DNA of 64,000 nt from Lutimonas halocynthiae (GTDB lineage: Bacteria; Bacteroidota; Bacteroidia; Flavobacteriales; Flavobacteriaceae). The stretch is taken from positions 780,263 to 844,262 of the forward strand of contig NZ_JAUFQO010000016.1 in NCBI RefSeq assembly GCF_030409835.1. The letters run 5' to 3'. The position numbers were made by a program, and so were the translations under genes. Position 1 is the first letter of the stretch; each line of letters starts with the position of its first letter. Positions 62,130 to 64,000 of this stretch are shown here, piece by piece. The notes beneath the pieces are model-generated. The model had not been told where the DNA came from, made no database searches, and saw nothing but the letters and a program-made list of their open reading frames with translations.

Positions 62130-63404
62130 CTAATCATTATATTTTTGAAAAACGATACAGGCATTTACATCTCCAAAACCGAAGCTCGCCTTAATCACTG
62201 TATTTATTTCTTGTTTTTTCATTTTATGCGGTATAGCCGAAGCATTGATCAATTTAAGAATTTCAGGATGGATATCCTCGCAATTAATCGACGGAAAGAT
62301 AAAACCATGAGCAATCTGTAAAACAGCTGCCACGCTTTCAATGCTCCCTGCAGCAGCAAGGCAATGCCCCGTCATACTTTTTAAAGAATTTATCACAGGA
62401 AATTCTTCTCTTCCCAGCCCTAGAGCTTCTTTCCAATTATTGATCTCCATCGGATCTTTGATGGTTGCTGTTAAATGGCCGTTGATGCTGTCAATCTCGC
62501 TTGCCTCAATGCCTGCATCTTTTACAGCTTCTCGTATACATCTTTGCACTGACTCAGGATTAGGCGCTGTCATAGTTCCCCCATTGCGTTGTCCTCCAGA
62601 ATTAACATGACCACCTTTAACCTCTGCATAAATTCTGGCCCCACGCTTTTTTGCCGATTCAAGATCTTCCAATAAAAATGCACCTGCTCCTGATCCGGGA
62701 ACAAATCCTGAGGCTGATACGCTCATGGGTCTCGACCCTGATTCCGGTGTTTCATTATGCTTATAAGTCATCACACGCATGGCGTCAAAACCGCCCCATA
62801 TATAGGTTCCGTGATCACTGCAGCTTCCCACAAGCATTCTTTTGGCCTTACCCTGTCTTATGCGATCAGCACCCATTAAAATGGCTTCCGTTCCGGTTGT
62901 GCATGCAGAAGAATTAGTAGTTACCTGGTTTCCACAGGCTAAAATACCACCCAGATAGGCACTGATACCACTTGCCATGGTTTGTGCTACAGTATTGCTA
63001 CCTAACCTTCTCACCATTCCCTCATCAAGTTTATAGATTGCTTCTCTAAATTTATCGACACCAGACTGACCAGTTCCAAAAACAATTCCTGTATCGTAAT
63101 CTACCTCAGCATCTGGCCCTTGTTTTAATCCTGCATCTTTCCATGCGTCCATTCCTGCCATGCATCCATACAGAATTCCTGAGCTATTGAAATTTTTTAA
63201 TTGCAAACTACTTAAGTATTGTTCCTTCATCTCTTGAGACACATCAGGTATTCCTCCAATACAACAAGAAAACTTGTGCTCTTTGAGTTCTGGATAAAAC
63301 TCAATACCAGATTTTCCGGCTTTAAGCGATTGCAAAAAATCGGAAACCCCTACTCCATTTGGAGCTACAACTCCCAAACCTGTTATAACAACTCTATTAT
63401 TCAT
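62130..63404 (-). CDS. beta-ketoacyl-ACP synthase (FabF/KAS II-like)
   Basis: A 424-residue condensing enzyme. The catalytic triad is C168 in TTNSSACTTGTEAI, H310 in SINGHLTATIKDPMEI and H347 in LKSMTGHCLAAAGSIES. The first His motif reads NGHLTAT instead of the usual HGTGT, a variant found in specialised ketosynthases. It elongates acyl chains on the neighbouring ACP. Given the surrounding dehydratase, reductase and PPTase, it likely makes a polyene or aryl-polyene chain rather than membrane fatty acids. Confidence 0.9.
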   Translation of the reverse strand: MNNRVVITGLGVVAPNGVGVSDFLQSLKAGKSGIEFYPELKEHKFSCCIGGIPDVSQEMKEQYLSSLQLKNFNSSGILYGCMAGMDAWKDAGLKQGPDAEVDYDTGIVFGTGQSGVDKFREAIYKLDEGMVRRLGSNTVAQTMASGISAYLGGILACGNQVTTNSSACTTGTEAILMGADRIRQGKAKRMLVGSCSDHGTYIWGGFDAMRVMTYKHNETPESGSRPMSVSASGFVPGSGAGAFLLEDLESAKKRGARIYAEVKGGHVNSGGQRNGGTMTAPNPESVQRCIREAVKDAGIEASEIDSINGHLTATIKDPMEINNWKEALGLGREEFPVINSLKSMTGHCLAAAGSIESVAAVLQIAHGFIFPSINCEDIHPEILKLINASAIPHKMKKQEINTVIKASFGFGDVNACIVFQKYND

Positions 63405-63840
63405 AAGCAGCTTTTAGCATTCCGGCAATTTCTCCTCTGCAAATGAGCTCATTCTTCTCATTAAAAAGTTGCACGAAACATTTTAATTTTCCAAACCGGA
63501 AAACCTTCTTTTCTGATACCACAGTTACCTTTTCTCCTGGGAATACTGGAATATAAAAATCCATTTTATGAGAACTTAAGGCAATCTTAGGTAAACCCTT
63601 GTTAAGTTCATCTCTAATGAGATAGATACCTAAACAGACCAGTCCAATCTGTGCCATCGTTTCAGTCAAAATCACCCCTGGCGTTACGGGCTGGTCCTTA
63701 AAATGACCCTTGTAAAAATAACTCTCTTCACTAAAAGTATACACTCCTGTAATTGATTCTTCTGAGACCTCTATAATCTCATCTACAAACAAAAACGGTT
63801 CCCTGTAGGGCAAATATTTTATGATTTCTTCGGATGTCAT
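63397..63840 (-). CDS. 3-hydroxyacyl-ACP dehydratase, FabZ-like hotdog protein
   Basis: A 147-residue hotdog-fold dehydratase. Catalytic H46 and E60 lie in YKGHFKDQPVTPGVILTETMAQIG, the FabZ signature. It would remove water to leave a double bond, the step needed for a conjugated polyene. It overlaps the ketosynthase start by 8 bases, so the two are translationally coupled. Confidence 0.88.
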   Translation of the reverse strand: MTSEEIIKYLPYREPFLFVDEIIEVSEESITGVYTFSEESYFYKGHFKDQPVTPGVILTETMAQIGLVCLGIYLIRDELNKGLPKIALSSHKMDFYIPVFPGEKVTVVSEKKVFRFGKLKCFVQLFNEKNELICRGEIAGMLKAAYE

Positions 63841-63844
63841 TTTT

Positions 63845-64000
63845 CTAACTCATATTTTCTCCCCCGTCAACGGGTAACACACAACCATTGATCCAGGCCG
63901 CTTCTTGTTTACACAAAAGATATACTGCATCTGCCACATCTTCTGGCAAAGTCAGTCTTCCAAAAGGGTTTCTCATAACCGCATGTTCTTTGATTTTGTC
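63845..64000 (-). CDS. short-chain dehydrogenase/reductase, FabG-like (C-terminal part only)
   Basis: The last 51 codons of a gene whose start lies beyond the window. The tail MRNPFGRLTLPEDVADAVYL followed by WINGCVLPVDGG is the typical C terminus of FabG-type SDR enzymes, where the PVDGG strand closes the fold. In this cluster it would reduce beta-ketoacyl-ACP before the dehydratase acts. Its stop lies 4 bases before the dehydratase ATG. Confidence 0.82.
   Translation of the reverse strand, partial: DKIKEHAVMRNPFGRLTLPEDVADAVYLLCKQEAAWINGCVLPVDGGENMS

Noticed and set aside
1-64000. CRISPR arrays, insertion sequences, prophage, tRNA genes
   Set aside because: I saw no regularly spaced direct repeats, transposase motifs, integrase genes or tRNA cloverleaf sequences on either strand.

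Overview
The window is one contiguous stretch of AT-rich chromosome from a member of the Bacteroidota, most likely a marine Flavobacteriaceae. The support is: promoters of the Bacteroidota type (TAnnTTTG, at several genes with TTG or TTTG 19-21 bases upstream); lineage families such as DUF4290, DUF4835, an OstA-like protein and the Bacteroidota RpoZ-like protein; a FadL/thrombospondin-3/OmpA fusion; an RNase P RNA gene; and a PNGase F homologue. I see no tRNA, rRNA, insertion sequence, prophage or CRISPR array, and coding density is high.

Layout. 1-8975 (+): the tail of an unknown gene, a pair of secreted amidohydrolases, a SpoU-type RNA methyltransferase, an M48 protease and the (p)ppGpp synthetase/hydrolase Rel. 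9024-13561 (+): a Fur-family regulator, purA, an OstA-like protein and a class III aminotransferase. 13562-14937: two paralogous small secreted proteins, each behind the same ECF-sigma-like promoter. 14936-23851 (-): DoxX/TlpA pair, Crp/Fnr regulator, aconitase, rnpB, two tandem small-RNA candidates, grpE-dnaJ, murA and DUF4290. 23934-28599 (-): UvrD-type helicase and the OmpA/FadL fusion. 28801-30109 (+): two small genes. 30137-40644 (-): a PLP enzyme with CBS domains, a glycosyltransferase, fabI, recN, DUF4835, coaBC, rpoZ, bamD, ferritin, dapA and a conserved hypothetical. 40656-42347 (+): a 5'-nucleotidase split into two genes in reversed domain order. 42352-48495: PNGase F-like glycosidase, cutC, a sodium/proton antiporter, an EEP-family hydrolase, a TPR-like membrane protein and a DtxR-type regulator. 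48574-57398: TonB receptor, a methylmalonyl-CoA mutase remnant, ftsB, udk, SulP transporter, a WG-like secreted protein, a CDP-alcohol phosphatidyltransferase and a metallophosphoesterase. 57388-60730 (-): an Mla-type lipid transport operon with a patatin phospholipase. 60861-64000 (-): one edge of a type II fatty-acid-synthase-like cluster (PPTase, ACP, ketosynthase, dehydratase, SDR), probably for an aryl-polyene or flexirubin-type pigment.

Most of the content is housekeeping: stringent response, purine synthesis, envelope biogenesis (murA, bamD, fabI, OstA-like, Mla), protein folding and repair. The less ordinary signals are mostly regulatory. They are twin TGTAAC-N17-CGTC promoters before duplicated secreted proteins; two tandem short transcripts with a shared core and terminator hairpin between dnaJ and rnpB; an inverted repeat sitting between the promoter elements of a TonB receptor divergent from a DtxR regulator; and a start-codon-poor fragment that looks like the scar of a lost methylmalonyl-CoA mutase locus.
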